A stretch of 64,000 nucleotides of DNA from Galdieria sulphuraria (lineage: Eukaryota > Rhodophyta > Bangiophyceae > Galdieriales > Galdieriaceae), in NCBI RefSeq assembly GCF_000341285.1, contig NW_005178471.1:151739-215738 (forward strand), read 5' to 3'. Below are positions 54,920 to 64,000 of this stretch, in pieces. A program made the position numbers and the translations under genes. The first letter of the stretch is position 1; each line of letters starts with the position of its first letter. The notes below the pieces were generated by a model, which saw only the letters and a list, made by a program, of their open reading frames with translations, searched no databases and had not been told where the DNA came from.

Positions 54920-55862
54920 GTTGCTTCCATAGTCGAAAGAGATGTCCTCTTATCATCGTCAGTTCCACAGGATATTGCTTTGTCAATTCCAAATATTCTT
55001 GCGACAAGACAATCTTATCAGGCGATGGATCATTTGTAAAAAGTTTTGGATTATCTAACAAATGTGTAGCTGATAAAACACCTAAACAACCTGTATGTTC
55101 CAAACACAGCTTGGCACCCTGTAAACTAGAAACACTGCCATTTGCTAATACTGGAATGGAAAGCGCTTCTCGAACAGCACGAATAGTATCCCAATTGGCG
55201 GGTCCAGGTTCCTTTCCTTTCTGTTCTCTCGTTCTTCCGTGTACAGCCAACACTTGACAACCGGCGTTTTCAATCATTCGTGCATATTCTATGGTTCGCT
55301 TCACATCATCGAAAATCCTAATTTTGCACCATACTGGGACTGACCTTGAGTAATATAAGTAACATCGACCAAAAAGTTCACTCGATACTACTTACAGTTT
55401 GTTTGCTGCCGTAGAAACTATCCTTTCGATTAGTTGCCAATTATCTTGTAAAAAAGCCCCATAATAACCTTTCTTAGCTATATGTTGAGGACAGCCTAAA
55501 TTCAAGTCCACCGCATCACATTGAAATTGTACAAGTTCTGCAGCGCGTACAAATATATCGGGATCGTTTGCACAAAATTGAACAACCAGCGGTCTGTCTT
55601 CTTCACAAGTGGTAAAGTGAGTCTTTCTATATTTCTCTTCTTGAAGGAAAATTCGGCTATGTAACATGGGAGTGTAACAAAGTTCTACTCCATAACGTCT
55701 ACACAATAAACGAAAAGGTAGCTCGGACTGGTCAACCATGGGCGCACATATCCACTTGGGTGAACCAAGTTGCTTGTAGTGTTCGTGAGCTTTTTGACTT
55801 CCCATACGTACTATGATATCCAAAAGAAAAGCCAGCGGATGAGGAGAAACCAATGAGGACAT
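54810..55862 (-). CDS. DUS1: tRNA-dihydrouridine synthase 1 (DUS1)
   Basis: FMN enzyme reducing uridines 16/17 in the tRNA D-loop. Two exons (55396-55862, 54810-55344). Family signature: [70 protein letters not shown] (catalytic cysteine in GCPQ), [14 protein letters not shown] across the splice, and [13 protein letters not shown]. The Met before [13 protein letters not shown] (55805) is an alternative start, giving 314 residues. The C-terminus lies antisense to the last open part of the PAP2-like gene. Confidence 0.93.
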
Positions 55863-56058
55863 ATAACAAGATACTTTAAATCACACTTTTCTGTTGTTTC
55901 TTTTGCAAGTTATCATTTCCCATAAGAGAAGCCCTTGGTCCTCTCTTTCCCGAATGAATGAATGAAAGCTGTTGCAAGTTGTTATGAATCGATTGCAACT
56001 TCCACTGAAAAGGATGTAAAAGGAAATATTTATATGGAAATGGAAAATGAACTATAAC

Positions 56059-57108
56059 TCATAAACATTTCTTGAGTGTCTCATAACCGATATTGGAACC
56101 ACAAACAACGACAACTATGTTCAATTTGGACTTGTTCAAAGACATCTGACGCTGACGATCTTTGCGACACGCTGCAATAGCGACAGCTGCTGCTCCTTCC
56201 ACTATCTTCTTATGCTTGTCTACCATATAACGAATGTTTTCACTTATCTCTTCTTCATTGACCAATACATAATCATCCACTTTGTCGACATAAGCAACAT
56301 ATCATTTGTAAGCATAACACTTACCGTATTGCTGACAAAGAGAAAAAGTTATCGAACCGGGCTCTACACCACCAGCACTTGCATCCGATAAAGTATCGCT
56401 ACATGGATACTCGATGATTTCACCAGCTTGTACACAACGATACATCACAGGAGAATTTTCAGGAAGACAACCAATGACTAGACAATGTGGAAAAATGGCT
56501 TTCAAATAGGCAGCCATTCCACCAATGAGACCACCACCACCAACCGTTACATAAATAATATCTACGCTGCTTCCCAGTTGTTGACAAATTTCTGGTGCGA
56601 TAGTGCCTTGACCAGCAACAATATCCCAATCATTGTATGGAGATATATAGATCCCTTGTCGTTCTTCGGCATAGCGCTTGGCAGTCAATTCTGCTTCTAA
56701 ACAGTCATTTCCTTCATACCGGAGTTCCACATCATAATTGGACAATTTATCAACTTTGGTCGACTGTACATTTCGAGGAAGAAATATACAAATAGGAATC
56801 TTCAATACTGAGCCTGCGTGTGCCACGGCAGCACCATGATTTCCAGTCGAAGCCGTTACAACCGGTGAATGACTATGAAGTGGATGAAGATTTAACAGCT
56901 TATTGAAGGCACCACGAACTTTGAAGGTACCAGTAACTTGTTCCGACTCCAGTTTCAGAAACACCTGCGCTCCGAGTTCCTTGCTCAGAGGATGAGAAAG
57001 ATCTAGTGGTGTACGTCTAATTAGAAGTTCGTTATTGGCTCGAAGTTGCAATAGCCTCGACTCGGCAGCAATGATATTATCTACAAGGCTCTCGTCTTGT
57101 TTCGTCAT
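56059..57108 (-). CDS. Serine/threonine dehydratase-like PLP enzyme (second paralogue)
   Basis: Fold type II PLP enzyme. Two exons (56325-57108, 56059-56279), splice restoring SLCQQYVDDYVLV. PLP lysine in TGTFKVRGAFNKL, STGNHGAAVAHA, phosphate loop VGGGGLIGGMAAYL, then SDASAGGVEPGSIT and the C-terminal KKIVEGAAAVAIAA (the EGxxA motif) and CGSN. Catabolic serine/threonine dehydratase is the best guess; no ACT domain. It differs clearly from the enzyme at 4971-5951 in its loops and splicing, so the two are old paralogues. The start MTKQDESLV is preferred over a Met three codons upstream. Divergent from RRP42, 195 bases. Confidence 0.9.
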
Positions 57109-57303
57109 CAAAAACAATTATGGCCAATGATAAGAGTTTCTTGAACCATTTTTTATTACATTCATAGAATATTTTGTAATTTTTAATAGGAACGATACTA
57201 TTGCCTTGGAAATGCATCATCCGTTTATTATTCATGTGACTATACTACAATACTTTTCTTTATTTCGTGGGACTGCGTTATTATTGCCATTGAAATTGTT
57301 GTT

Positions 57304-58131
57304 ATGTACGCAGTGTCCAAGGCAGAAAAAGCATATCTTTTGGATACTATTGAAACTGGAACTCGTCTTGACGGAAGACAGTTGTTTGAATATCGTCCCA
57401 TTTCTTTGCAAGTTGGTGTGTTGCCTTCAGCTTCGGGATCTTCAAGACTTCGGCTGGGTGAAACAGAAGTTCTTGTAGGTGTTAAAGTGGAAGTCGGAGA
57501 TGTCGTTGAAAGTTCTAACGACAACGTTCAACTTCTTTTTACTGTGGAGTGTTCAGGAAGTGCTAGTGCAGATTTCCTAGGAAGAGAAGCTGAAAGTTGG
57601 AGTTCAGAACTACAGAATGCTTTGGAAAGTGCTTATCGTGCAGCAAACGTTTTCGATGACGAGAGGTTATCACTCGTGCCTGGAAAGTTTTGTTGGCTTT
57701 TCAAGGTTGATATCCTTGTTTTGGATACTGGAGGTAATATGATGGATGCTATTAGTATGGCAACTAGGACTGCTTTGTCTACGACACTTGTTCCACGTGT
57801 ACATATTGTACAAAGTGAAGGCAGTTTTGAGCTGGAAATAGACGACAATCCAGATGCCTGTGACACTTTGAAAGTAGAAAAAGCTCCTACTTTTCTTACG
57901 TTTTCTCTCATTGGAAATCATTTTGTATTGGATCCAAGCATACAAGAGGAGACTTGTGCAAGAGGGAAACTTTCTGTGGCTGTAGACGCAAATGGGGATA
58001 TTTGTCATGTATATTCTTTTGGTTTACTGGATGCAGTCGAACTCAGTAGGTTACTAACAATCATTAAAAAGACTGGAAAAGTGCTGCTTAACCGCCTTGA
58101 TGAATGTGTCAAAAATGGCGAATCTAGTTAG
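57304..58131 (+). CDS. RRP42: Exosome complex component RRP42 (EXOSC7)
   Basis: RNase PH-fold subunit of the hexameric ring of the RNA exosome, acting in 3' processing and decay. Intronless, 275 residues. N-terminus EKAYLLDTIETGTRLDGRQL, then RPISLQVGVLPSASGSSRLR LGETEVLVGVK, LVPGKFCWLFKVDILVLDTGG and GKLSVAVDANGDICHVYSFG, all as in Rrp42. As in other eukaryotes it is expected to be catalytically inert. The interval between its stop and the TEX261 start is 142 bases, same strand. Confidence 0.93.
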   Translation: MYAVSKAEKAYLLDTIETGTRLDGRQLFEYRPISLQVGVLPSASGSSRLRLGETEVLVGVKVEVGDVVESSNDNVQLLFTVECSGSASADFLGREAESWSSELQNALESAYRAANVFDDERLSLVPGKFCWLFKVDILVLDTGGNMMDAISMATRTALSTTLVPRVHIVQSEGSFELEIDDNPDACDTLKVEKAPTFLTFSLIGNHFVLDPSIQEETCARGKLSVAVDANGDICHVYSFGLLDAVELSRLLTIIKKTGKVLLNRLDECVKNGESS

Positions 58132-58273
58132 TTGAATAGTGTATATTCTATTGCTTCGTGATATTCTTCAAGGAAATGTTCAAGTATAGAGCATAAGATT
58201 CTTAGTTCGCATCTTGAAATAAAAATACTCCGAGGGAGGGAAATGTAATGGAAGAGTGGACTCTTTGAAAAGG

Positions 58274-58996
58274 ATGATTTCGTTCTTTGTTTTATTGGTT
58301 TGGTTATCAGGTTATGTATTGATAGGCTTTTTGTCACTAAGTGTGGCATGTGGTTTATATTACTTAGCAGAACTTACTGAAGAATATACGACAACCGCTA
58401 AAAAGGTGTTGAGGTTCTTCATACAGTTCAACCTTGTCATTCACGGACTATTGTGGGTTTGGGAACGTTTTCCCTTTCTTTATGTTGCTTTAGGAGTTGT
58501 AGCGCACTTGTGTTATTTCGAACTTTTAAGGGGTTTTCCGTTTATTGAGCTCCGGTCCCCTATTTTTCTGTCTTGTGTGGTTACTTTTATTCTGAACAAT
58601 GTTGGTTGGATGCGCTTTTTCTTAAATCATCCGCAGTTGTTGGAGGCTTATGAGCTAAGCCCTGTTTTGCCTCTTTTCTCGTTCTTCGCGGTGGAAGTAT
58701 GGTTGGTTCCTTTAGGTTTCGTAACTTCTCTTTCTGTAAACGACAGTGTGCTTCCTGGTAGTGGCGCGGATGTTCCTCGTGGTGTTGGCGGTTCGCGTTT
58801 TGGAAAGCTTTCAGGAGGAGAGTGGTTGACTGCTTCAGGTCTTACTGGTAAAGCTGACGACACTTTGGATGGGATATCTACAGTACGTCCAAAGCGAAAA
58901 AGTTTGATAAAGGCGTTGACTGGCGTGGCAACAGATGTGGCTAAGAAATTTTCTTGGAACAGTTTTAATAATAACAATAGGAAACGTCTAGTTTAA
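58274..58996 (+). CDS. TEX261: TEX261/SVP26 family ER-Golgi membrane protein
   Basis: COPII-cargo-adaptor family. Intronless, 240 residues. The first Met is in MISFFVLLVWLSGYVL; four membrane segments follow. Family signature: SVACGLYYLAELTEEYTTTA, then FNLVIHGLLWVWERFPFLYV, AHLCYFELLRGFPFIELRSP and SCVVTFILNNVGWMRFF. The C-terminal 80 residues are a soluble, Gly- and Ser-rich tail not found in the yeast protein. SVP26 promotes export of type II glycosyltransferases from the ER; same role here is inferred. Confidence 0.9.
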   Translation: MISFFVLLVWLSGYVLIGFLSLSVACGLYYLAELTEEYTTTAKKVLRFFIQFNLVIHGLLWVWERFPFLYVALGVVAHLCYFELLRGFPFIELRSPIFLSCVVTFILNNVGWMRFFLNHPQLLEAYELSPVLPLFSFFAVEVWLVPLGFVTSLSVNDSVLPGSGADVPRGVGGSRFGKLSGGEWLTASGLTGKADDTLDGISTVRPKRKSLIKALTGVATDVAKKFSWNSFNNNNRKRLV

Positions 58997-59090
58997 CTAT
59001 CGTTTGATTGGTATTGTTTTCTAGTTGGCTAATAAATAGTGTATCATAATTATTAAATATGATGAATGATGGTCGTTGTTGAAGGTCTCC

Positions 59091-60008
59091 ATGGCGCGTA
59101 GTTTGGAAGAAACCAACGTTGCTGCAAGTCGAAATAACAGAGATACTGCAATTGCTGAAATTTCTCGTCTCTTGTTGGAAGGATGGACGTTGCGTGAGTT
59201 ATCGAGAAACGATTAGACTTTGGTAACTTACACCTTTGTAGTGGGAGAAGTTTGTCCGTTGGCCAACTGCAACACGCCTTTGGTAAGAAATAGAAATACC
59301 GGTGTGACCATGTGTTGTCAGTGTCGTGCACAAGTTGTTCGCAGCATCAACCATTTGGAGTCCCCTGAGACTCAACAAGAGAATGGTATATCGGCACATG
59401 TTCAGTCCTCGTCGTCCTCGTCTCATGAAGAGCAAGTCATTGGAAGTGAACAAGAGATGTCCTTTTCTTTACTAGAAGCAAACTATATTCGCGAGTTTCA
59501 ACGAGACTCTGACCGCGTCAGTAAACAAATTGGTGAGAAGTTGTTACAAGGTTGGACTTTGTTGGATATGAATTGCTCTAGTCCACAGGTGAGTTCATGA
59601 TGCGTTGTTTCGATGAGTTTCATGTTGCTGTTTTAGTGTGCCTGTCCACTAATGCGAGACCATCAAGGGGCTTTGTTTTGTGTGTCTTGTCAACAGTTTT
59701 GTGAAGATAACGCTCAGCGTGAAAACCAAGTAGATACTATAGAATTGGAAAGCGTAGAAAGCAAACGTCCGAGAATTTTATCGAGTGAAACTGCAGCAAA
59801 CTCACTTAACGTTGTGAATAGCGGGGATAGTATTTTAAGGGCAACCGAAGCTGCATTGCTAGGAAAGGTTGACTTACTTCAGGCAAGTTTGTCGCAGTCA
59901 GAAAACATGCAAGAATGGTCCCGTATCAATGAACAACTTTCGTCCTTTTTATCCAATTTACAAAAGGTTCGCGGACTTCTTGACATACACCCGTCCCAGC
60001 AATCTTAG
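59091..60008 (+). CDS. Tandem ZNRD2 (SSSCA1)-like zinc-ribbon protein
   Basis: Three exons (59091-59193, 59242-59588, 59637-60008), 273 residues. Two copies of the ZNRD2/SSSCA1 module: the first IAEISRLLLEGWTLLGEVCP LANCNTPLVR with VTMCCQCRAQ; the second VSKQIGEKLLQGWTLLDMNC followed by CACPLMRDHQGALFCVSC. Each has a helix ending GWTLL and a four-cysteine zinc ribbon; human ZNRD2 (GYRMLGETC... CVAC) has one. Both modules are interrupted by an intron close to the zinc ribbon, supporting duplication. Between them lies a Ser-rich linker, and the C-terminus is probably coiled coil. Function of the family is poorly known (centromere, Wnt and actin links in animals). Stop overlaps that of the convergent ARF-GEF. 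Confidence 0.82.
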
Positions 60009-63000
60009 TTCTCAGAATCAAGCATCCTGGTCGATTCTTCCAAGGATTGCGCTCGACTTCGTTGCTTTATATGGCTTTCGATATCCGGAACTACTCCTGT
60101 AGTTACGGCAAGTGTCTTTTTCCACAACGAATCTTCATTTTCGCTTGGAGATATAGTACCGTCTGCATAAAGAACCAATACCAAGTTCTTAGTAGCCTCA
60201 TGTATTTGATCAGCCAACATATCATCATCAACTCGCTGCTTTAAAATCCAGTTCAAGTTGGAAAGTATTTCGAGCCACAGTCGTTCAAATTCTTCAGCAC
60301 TTAGCAGTTGACTGAGAGTTCCGTGATAAAGAAGAAACATTTTGGAAACCAAAGTTGGGACTTTGGCTTGAACTTTTCTCGATAGTCTATCTCCACTAGC
60401 CACACTTTGAATGAATTTTCTTTGCACAACCAAATCACAAGAAAGTGGCAACAAAAGATCATAAAACAAGCAGTTCCAATCTTTACCACACAAGTCTTGT
60501 AACCTTTGCGCTGTGGTAAGTAACTTTTCAAAAGAAAGGAATGCTTGATTGCGAACTTCTGATCTGTCATCCAAGCAGAGACAACAATAAGCACTCAACA
60601 AAGGTGACCAAAACTCATTCCACGCTTTGCTTTTCACGTTATCAAATGTTGACGTTACATCTGACACTCCAGTATCGTCAGTGCAAAAGGGTTCTGCATA
60701 GTTGCAGGAATCTTTGAAATCACTAAGGATACTCGGAAGACATCCAGCTAAAATATAAAGGCATTCAACTGCTCTCACAGCAATTGGAATGGGTGCTTCA
60801 GTATAAGCCAAAATCGCATCGAGCCAAGGAGCAAATGTTTCATGATTGATCCGCTTCTCCTTTGATTCTAAAAGAAATGCGATAGTTTCAAACCCAAATA
60901 TATTTGCTGGAGAAGAACATCGTGCGAGATTCTCCAAAAGAGATAAGAGAGTGTGCCAACTCGAAGTACATTCGATTTGTGCAACGTGAATTCGACAAAT
61001 ATGATATAAGCCTGCAGCAATACGCTCCGATACAGACTCAAAGCTTCTTGATTCCAACTTCACGAAAAGATTAAGGCAGCGAAAAATCTCCATGGAAAGT
61101 TCCTCTCGATGCCCATAGCGAATAACGATACGTAAAAGGGTCACAGTAGCTCTTACAAGTGAAGGACACGGTTCCGTCAAAGGATTCAATACTTTCTCTA
61201 CAACTTCATAGCAATAAGGCCAGAGAAGAAACAAACGGTCTCGATTCCTTAATAATATTTCACGCATCAAGTCGATACAAAATGAAACTCCGCACTGTCG
61301 AGAAACAAACTCGTCCTTTGTAACCACCTTAAGGGTTTCCCAGTCCTTCATATTACCGTTTCCACTGTCACCAACTTTACCGCTATCGGCAGTTGTTTTA
61401 TTCTGTGAATCATCTTTGTCACAAGATTGTCGAGAGACAGTACTTTCATTACAAGGTGCAAGCAGTTGGTTGCTGATACTGACCAATCCTTTCATCAATG
61501 CAACGATTGATTCTGCCCGGAGAAATCGACTCTCATTAATAAAAATTTCGTCTATTCTACAGTCTCCGATACATTTCTTACCAAGTTTCTCTGCTTCCAT
61601 CTCTTCTTTGGAAGTACGAACAAGAAATTCAGGAACTTGAAGACTGCTCCCATCCATTTCTTCGTCACTGGAATCATCTCCTCCAAAGCCAAACAAACCA
61701 CCAAAGGCACTAAGTACAGATGAAAGTTTACTCGTATTATTTCCTGATAAGGGTGAAGAGCCAGAGCTGGAATGTTGACAAGGACTTTCATTTGACGCTG
61801 CTGAATGACTGGAATCATAGTAGCCTGGCCACCAGTAAGGAATAATATTACTTGCTGGTAATGGATTTCCATCCAAGTCAACGAGTTCTTCTCCATCACT
61901 GAATAAAAGATGTTCCAAGTTCGACGGAAGAAGTTTCAAGATATGCAATCTCATCGTGCAAGTTAGTAAAGCTTCCCAGCCACTTTCTCGAATGCAATCC
62001 CCACACTGACGTGCGATTCCATACAATGCGACGGTTGCCATTTGACAATTGATACTTAAGCCAAACGAAAGAAAACAAAGACGTAAATCCCCTTGGCGAA
62101 GTTTGGATGCTGAAGACAGTCCAATTATGACTTGGTCAACAGGTTCAGACTGTCTAAATACTGTTGCAAGGCGAGCAATTCCTAAAAAGCCTTCGATAGC
62201 AGATTGGACTTCATCACCATCCTTCGCTGCTCCAAGTGCCCTACAAGTTGCAGTCAACATGGGCTTCCAAGCTATCAAGAAGACATCTTCATCAAATTCC
62301 TTGGCTTTCGCAGGTGAAGGAAACGCCAACATATTGTTACTTTCACCACTTTCCGGATCAATACCCATCTTTCTCAACTGTTCATCCCAATGATCTTCTG
62401 TCAATGCATGCAAACCTGATTCATCACTCATTCTGATCTCTACACTGGAAATATTTGCATAAACTTCTCTTAAGAACTCTCTCGGAAGGTCATGTCCATC
62501 ATTGATTCCACGACTGTTGGATATAAACTCTTCCAAAGTCATCTTCTTTTTTATCGAAGAATTATGTTGATCAGTATTCAACATAATACAAGCAAAGGCC
62601 AAAACATGCGCCGCATCTGCTGAGTTGAATGGTGTACTGCTCTTATTTTGTTCATAGAAATGTTCAGAAAAGGATTGCAAGATTCTGTCAATCTTCTGTG
62701 CTTCTCCTGGTAGTCGAAAGGATTCGAGGAAAACACGAAGACTTGTCGTGAAAGGCCTATTTTTGAAATCAAAGAGTCTAACATAATTCTTCAAGATTTT
62801 TATGGAAACTTCATCTGGTTCCCCCAAACATGCTCCAATAGTGGTTTTGTTGAGTCCTGGAGTAAACCGCAAAAAAGCAGCAGCAGCCTTGTTTCCATCG
62901 ATATCGTGGAAGCTTGAAAGTATTGGAGACCTTGGAGAGAATCTACTGGGAGACGATGGAGGACTAGCCGAGCTTTTGGGAGAACTCGACATTGATACTT

Positions 63001-64000
63001 GCGCAAGCAAATCACGTTTACGAATAAGATCGATTACCTGCATCCCACTTGTGAAGGGTCCGACCGAATTGAATTCTTTCACTAGTTCGTCAATTCTCCT
63101 TTTTAACCTTTTCTTTGCACGCATCTGCTCTATAGATATATCTGGAACTCGATGGACCCATCCAAAAATACGGTCGATATCAGAGTCATCAGGAACAAAG
63201 GAACGAGTTGCAAGAGTGTCCATGCAAGTTAAAAATATTTCAAAGCTGATGTAACCAGTTGCAGACAAAAAGCCATCCTCCGTTAAAACAGTTTCTTCTG
63301 AAAGTGCTTCTAAAAGTGGTTGAACGGCGTCTGATTCATTCAATTGACAGTCTAAAATTGCATAAGCTGCAGATAAAAAGCCTTGTTTTTGTAACAACGC
63401 GGCAAGAGAGTCGAGAGCAATCTCTCTGGTCACTGGACTAATTGTTGGATGAACATTATTGTAGCCATTTCCTTCTTCATTTTCTTCTTTGAATAGAAAC
63501 GAGCGTGCAATACGAATAAGAATCATCTGAACCAAAGGAGTGGAATAGGGACCCAAGGTACTAATCAGACAAAGAACTGTACTAAATGATGAGGTTATCA
63601 CTGTTGATGGATCATTCAACATTCCTAAACATCGCAATAATGCTCGACAAACATCCCTCAAGAGAATCCTCCTAAGAGATGGCATCTGGGCTAAGGAACC
63701 TCTCGGAGCAGAATGCAAAGCGATTTCCAGCAATTGCAATCCAATTAAGCGTTCCTCAATGTTTTGAGTTATCACTGGGTCAACCATACGTGCACCAAGA
63801 GATAAAAACCAGGCAAGCGATCGATAGTTGTATCGCATGTGAGGAGGATTGATATATGTCGACCTTTCTTCCGTAGCTGTAGGACTACGATTCTGTTTTG
63901 TTAAAGTTTGTTCCTCTTTGTTGCCATTTGTAAAAGTATCTAAAGGCTTGGCTTCTCTCGTATTGTTGTATTCCAATGCGCTTTCGTGAACCAGAAAGGA
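60005..64000 (-). CDS. GBF1: GBF1/GNOM-type large ARF guanine-nucleotide exchange factor (5' end outside window)
   Basis: Activates ARF1-type GTPases for COPI traffic at Golgi membranes. More than 1320 residues, no intron within the window. The Sec7 domain lies near residues 365-555 of the visible part: NKTTIGACLGEPDEVSI, FLESFRLPGEAQKIDRIL with the glutamic-finger GEA, DAAHVLAFACIMLNTDQHN and MTLEEFISNSRGINDGHDLP. Before it is a HUS-type region (MRYNYRSLAWFLSLGARMVD); after it HDS-type helical repeats. The frame is open through the right edge (ESALEYNNTREAKP), so the DCB domain and start are not seen. Its stop (TAA, 60005-60007) overlaps the TAG of the zinc-ribbon gene. Confidence 0.93.
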   Translation of the reverse strand, partial: SFLVHESALEYNNTREAKPLDTFTNGNKEEQTLTKQNRSPTATEERSTYINPPHMRYNYRSLAWFLSLGARMVDPVITQNIEERLIGLQLLEIALHSAPRGSLAQMPSLRRILLRDVCRALLRCLGMLNDPSTVITSSFSTVLCLISTLGPYSTPLVQMILIRIARSFLFKEENEEGNGYNNVHPTISPVTREIALDSLAALLQKQGFLSAAYAILDCQLNESDAVQPLLEALSEETVLTEDGFLSATGYISFEIFLTCMDTLATRSFVPDDSDIDRIFGWVHRVPDISIEQMRAKKRLKRRIDELVKEFNSVGPFTSGMQVIDLIRKRDLLAQVSMSSSPKSSASPPSSPSRFSPRSPILSSFHDIDGNKAAAAFLRFTPGLNKTTIGACLGEPDEVSIKILKNYVRLFDFKNRPFTTSLRVFLESFRLPGEAQKIDRILQSFSEHFYEQNKSSTPFNSADAAHVLAFACIMLNTDQHNSSIKKKMTLEEFISNSRGINDGHDLPREFLREVYANISSVEIRMSDESGLHALTEDHWDEQLRKMGIDPESGESNNMLAFPSPAKAKEFDEDVFLIAWKPMLTATCRALGAAKDGDEVQSAIEGFLGIARLATVFRQSEPVDQVIIGLSSASKLRQGDLRLCFLSFGLSINCQMATVALYGIARQCGDCIRESGWEALLTCTMRLHILKLLPSNLEHLLFSDGEELVDLDGNPLPASNIIPYWWPGYYDSSHSAASNESPCQHSSSGSSPLSGNNTSKLSSVLSAFGGLFGFGGDDSSDEEMDGSSLQVPEFLVRTSKEEMEAEKLGKKCIGDCRIDEIFINESRFLRAESIVALMKGLVSISNQLLAPCNESTVSRQSCDKDDSQNKTTADSGKVGDSGNGNMKDWETLKVVTKDEFVSRQCGVSFCIDLMREILLRNRDRLFLLWPYCYEVVEKVLNPLTEPCPSLVRATVTLLRIVIRYGHREELSMEIFRCLNLFVKLESRSFESVSERIAAGLYHICRIHVAQIECTSSWHTLLSLLENLARCSSPANIFGFETIAFLLESKEKRINHETFAPWLDAILAYTEAPIPIAVRAVECLYILAGCLPSILSDFKDSCNYAEPFCTDDTGVSDVTSTFDNVKSKAWNEFWSPLLSAYCCLCLDDRSEVRNQAFLSFEKLLTTAQRLQDLCGKDWNCLFYDLLLPLSCDLVVQRKFIQSVASGDRLSRKVQAKVPTLVSKMFLLYHGTLSQLLSAEEFERLWLEILSNLNWILKQRVDDDMLADQIHEATKNLVLVLYADGTISPSENEDSLWKKTLAVTTGVVPDIESHIKQRSRAQSLEESTRMLDSEN

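Overview
This is nuclear DNA from a compact, AT-rich, intron-bearing eukaryotic genome with plastid-targeted genes. Spliceosomal introns are short, mostly 43-60 bases. Neighbouring genes are separated by a few to a few hundred bases, and some overlap. CSP41b and a CbbY-type phosphatase indicate a photosynthetic lineage, while HYPK, XRCC4, MPS1 and PRCC are general eukaryotic genes. Together these features suggest a unicellular red alga of the Galdieria type (Cyanidiophyceae). That is an inference: no marker here fixes the species. I see no transposon, virus-derived element, CRISPR array, rRNA or tRNA.

Layout, left to right. 1-10 kb: cytochrome b5 reductase (cut by the left edge), CCDC97, an EFM7/NNT1-like methyltransferase, a Gfo/Idh/MocA dehydrogenase, serine racemase, XRCC4, cardiolipin synthase, aspartylglucosaminidase-like hydrolase and a RluA-type pseudouridine synthase. 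10-19 kb: UBC6/UBE2J, the 6.4-kb intronless UTP10/HEATR1 gene, CSP41b and, divergently, CbbY. 20-30 kb: UTP4, thiamin pyrophosphokinase, a CRAL-TRIO protein, a degenerate tandem AAA+ protein, a group IV PLP decarboxylase, ribosomal protein uL13 (RPL13A) and a CPBP-family membrane protease. 30-42 kb: NC2alpha, a multi-thioredoxin protein, the MPS1/TTK kinase, a small ORF, PRA1, an unrecognised gene, HYPK, phosphoglucomutase and PRCC. 42-53 kb: a very large, possibly SZT2-like protein, an unrecognised helical protein overlapping it tail to tail, adenosine kinase, a small disordered protein and PEMT. 53-64 kb: a PAP2-family membrane protein, DUS1, a second serine/threonine-dehydratase-like enzyme, RRP42, TEX261/SVP26, a tandem ZNRD2-like zinc-ribbon protein and a GBF1/GNOM-type ARF-GEF that runs off the right edge.

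There is no obvious functional cluster, but ribosome biogenesis and RNA processing recur: UTP10, UTP4, RRP42, DUS1, a RluA enzyme, RPL13A, and the spliceosome-linked CCDC97 and PRCC. The most distinctive genome-level signals are extreme gene packing (stop codons shared between convergent genes, 7-22 base gaps between same-strand genes, start codons 10 bases apart in divergent genes) and three introns whose reading frame requires a GC-AG boundary, all with the donor GCAAGT. No previously undescribed multi-gene system could be demonstrated. The best leads for novelty are the large SZT2-like gene, the AAA+ protein with both Walker B motifs degenerate, the multi-thioredoxin protein, the duplicated zinc-ribbon protein and a candidate 47-residue membrane microprotein.
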